A DNA stretch of 13,220 nucleotides from contig PLHN01000487.1 in NCBI GenBank assembly GCA_003139975.1, positions 336 to 13,555 of the forward strand. The letters are read 5' to 3'. The position numbers and the translations under genes are program-made. Below the pieces are notes generated by a model. It was given only the letters and a program-made list of their open reading frames with translations. It made no database searches and was not told the DNA's origin. Source of the DNA: Acidobacteriaceae bacterium (GTDB lineage: Bacteria > Acidobacteriota > Terriglobia > Terriglobales > Acidobacteriaceae). Shown here in pieces: positions 12,931-13,220 of this stretch; the stretch's first letter is position 1; each line of letters begins with the position of its first letter.

Positions 12931-13220
12931 ATGCTCCTCCCATTTGTCCGCGAAATTTTCGCGGAGGTGGAACAACTTCCCGCTTTCCGGCGTGCGTCCT
13001 CCCATCTGAGGGAGAGCACGGGGCGGATTCGTGTCTCTGGCCTGTCCCCCGCCGCTAAAGCCCTAATCACCGTTCTGCTTCAACAGCACACCGGACGCCC
13101 TTTCATCCTCGTCGTTGCCGATAACCGCGCCGCCGAGGATCTGCTTCCCGTCCTTGCCGCCTTCGCCGAACTCACCGGCGCTGCCGATCCCGATTCCATC
13201 GTCAGCCTTCCCGCGCTAGA
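12931..13220 (+). CDS. mfd: Transcription-repair coupling factor Mfd, N-terminal fragment
   Basis: The gene begins at the ATG at 12931 and runs off the window after 96 complete codons. The residues LLPFVREIF, LPAFRRASSHL, RIRVSGLSPAAKALI and FILVVADNRAAEDLLP resemble the UvrB-homology N-terminal domain of Mfd, ahead of the SLPA...-type segment where the window ends. Mfd is a DNA translocase of usually 1100-1200 residues. It removes RNA polymerase stalled at lesions and recruits UvrA. All motor motifs lie outside the window, so the call rests on the N-terminus alone. The 525-base gap before it holds the cytochrome promoter, a REP-like palindrome and the mfd promoter. Confidence 0.82.
   Translation, partial: MLLPFVREIFAEVEQLPAFRRASSHLRESTGRIRVSGLSPAAKALITVLLQQHTGRPFILVVADNRAAEDLLPVLAAFAELTGAADPDSIVSLPAL

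Noticed and set aside
12733..13005. Minus-strand ORF overlapping the mfd start
   Set aside because: It runs antisense through the Mfd N-terminus and the REP-like palindrome, with no recognisable motif.

Overview
The window reads as a chromosomal segment from a soil-type Acidobacteriota bacterium. This is inferred from remembered family resemblances, not from a search. The resemblances are a secreted protein with CSNASLSGTYGF-type repeats, a coupled pair of small zinc-ribbon proteins, a DUF2252 protein, and the style of the Mfd N-terminus. Coding third positions are GC-rich, and I see no insertion sequence, phage gene, CRISPR array or tRNA/rRNA.

Layout, left to right. Positions 1-412 hold at most the edge of an unrecognised gene and a good sigma-70-type promoter. 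A secreted two-repeat protein (413-1159, +) converges on a secreted CocE/NonD-type alpha/beta hydrolase (1204-3276, -). A 351-base gap then carries a GC-rich hairpin, a doubtful small membrane ORF and two CRP/FNR-like palindromes in front of a two-cluster ferredoxin (3628-3879, +). A DUF2252 kinase-like protein follows (4033-5106, +). Two overlapping zinc-ribbon-like hypothetical genes (5156-5994, -) come next.

The centre is a tightly packed minus-strand operon, read right to left. It encodes a HybA-like four-cluster iron-sulfur protein (10978-11745), a HybB/NrfD-like quinone-interacting membrane protein (9809-10981), a sensor histidine kinase with two haem-c-like motifs in its periplasmic domain (8146-9822), an NtrC-type sigma-54 response regulator (6782-8149) and an archaemetzincin-like zinc protease (6252-6785). 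Every junction overlaps by 4 to 14 bases. No hydrogenase or other catalytic subunit is present, so the HybAB pair is an orphan here. The regulator is split by one in-frame TAA between its receiver and AAA+ domains.

An intrinsic terminator separates this operon from an upstream monohaem cytochrome c (12091-12405, -). The start of mfd lies at the right edge (12931 onward, +). The cytochrome and ferredoxin promoters share a GTGAY-N4-GTCAC palindrome and similar spacing to a downstream AACTTG. This suggests common control by a CRP/FNR-family regulator. The working model is a redox module: quinone/iron-sulfur electron transfer, a haem-based sensor that may read its state, and a sigma-54 activator whose targets are not visible here. 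Three other genes (hydrolase, DUF2252, mfd) have -10-like boxes 8-12 bases before the ATG and no Shine-Dalgarno sequence, which suggests leaderless transcripts.
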